Source of the DNA: Marinosulfonomonas sp.
Lineage (GTDB): Bacteria > Pseudomonadota > Alphaproteobacteria > Rhodobacterales > Rhodobacteraceae
Direction: 5' to 3'
Length of the DNA stretch: 6,393 nucleotides
NCBI GenBank assembly: GCA_022712735.1
Contig: JAFLKA010000002.1
Span: forward strand, 1-6,393
Made by a program: the position numbers and the translations under genes. Under the pieces are notes generated by a model that made no database searches, was not told the origin of the DNA, and was given only the letters and a program-made list of their open reading frames with translations. This document shows positions 6,384 through 6,393 of this stretch, in pieces (the first letter of the stretch is position 1; each line of letters starts with the position of its first letter).

Positions 6384-6393
6384 CTGTTCCAGA

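Overview
The window looks like chromosomal DNA from an alphaproteobacterium, most likely of the Rhodobacterales/Roseobacter type. This is inferred from the moderately high GC content, codon choice and protein styles; no rRNA or other marker gene is present. There are three complete protein genes and one gene cut short by an in-frame stop.

Left part (1-1223): bases 1-136 hold no gene that I can support, but include a long hairpin just past the end of a leftward gene for a SorC/DeoR-family sugar-binding regulator (137-1111, minus). Its 112-bp upstream region separates it from a divergent gene. That region carries a striking nested symmetrical sequence centred at about 1150.5, the probable operator of the regulator.

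Middle (1224-3290, plus): a 688-residue fusion of a class II (zinc) aldolase and a short-chain dehydrogenase. It is presumably controlled by the divergent SorC-type regulator. The sugar or polyol substrate cannot be named from this sequence.

Intergenic stretch 3291-3639 (349 bp, no gene): it holds a probable terminator hairpin, a second strongly folded element bounded by 8-bp inverted repeats, and a perfect T-N11-A dyad of the LysR-box type upstream of the next operon.

Right part (3640-6393, plus): an NAD-dependent formate dehydrogenase operon. The first gene is a NuoE-NuoF fusion (diaphorase subunit; FMN, [2Fe-2S], [4Fe-4S]). The second is the NuoG/molybdopterin-type alpha subunit, coupled by a TGATG overlap. 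This layout matches the two-subunit FDH1 type known from Methylobacterium rather than the split fdsGBA form. The alpha frame meets TAA after 351 codons, exactly where relatives have a conserved Tyr. The frame continues after it with the expected Leu-Phe-Gln, and the window ends 10 bases later. Either this is a nonsense mutation removing the catalytic region, or it is an error close to a sequence end.

Taken together, this is mostly ordinary metabolic DNA: a regulated aldolase/dehydrogenase for carbohydrate breakdown beside an operon oxidising formate to CO2 with reduction of NAD+. The points worth a second look are the alpha-subunit stop, the SorC operator architecture, the LysR-like dyad and the folded intergenic element. 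I see no clearly new biological system.
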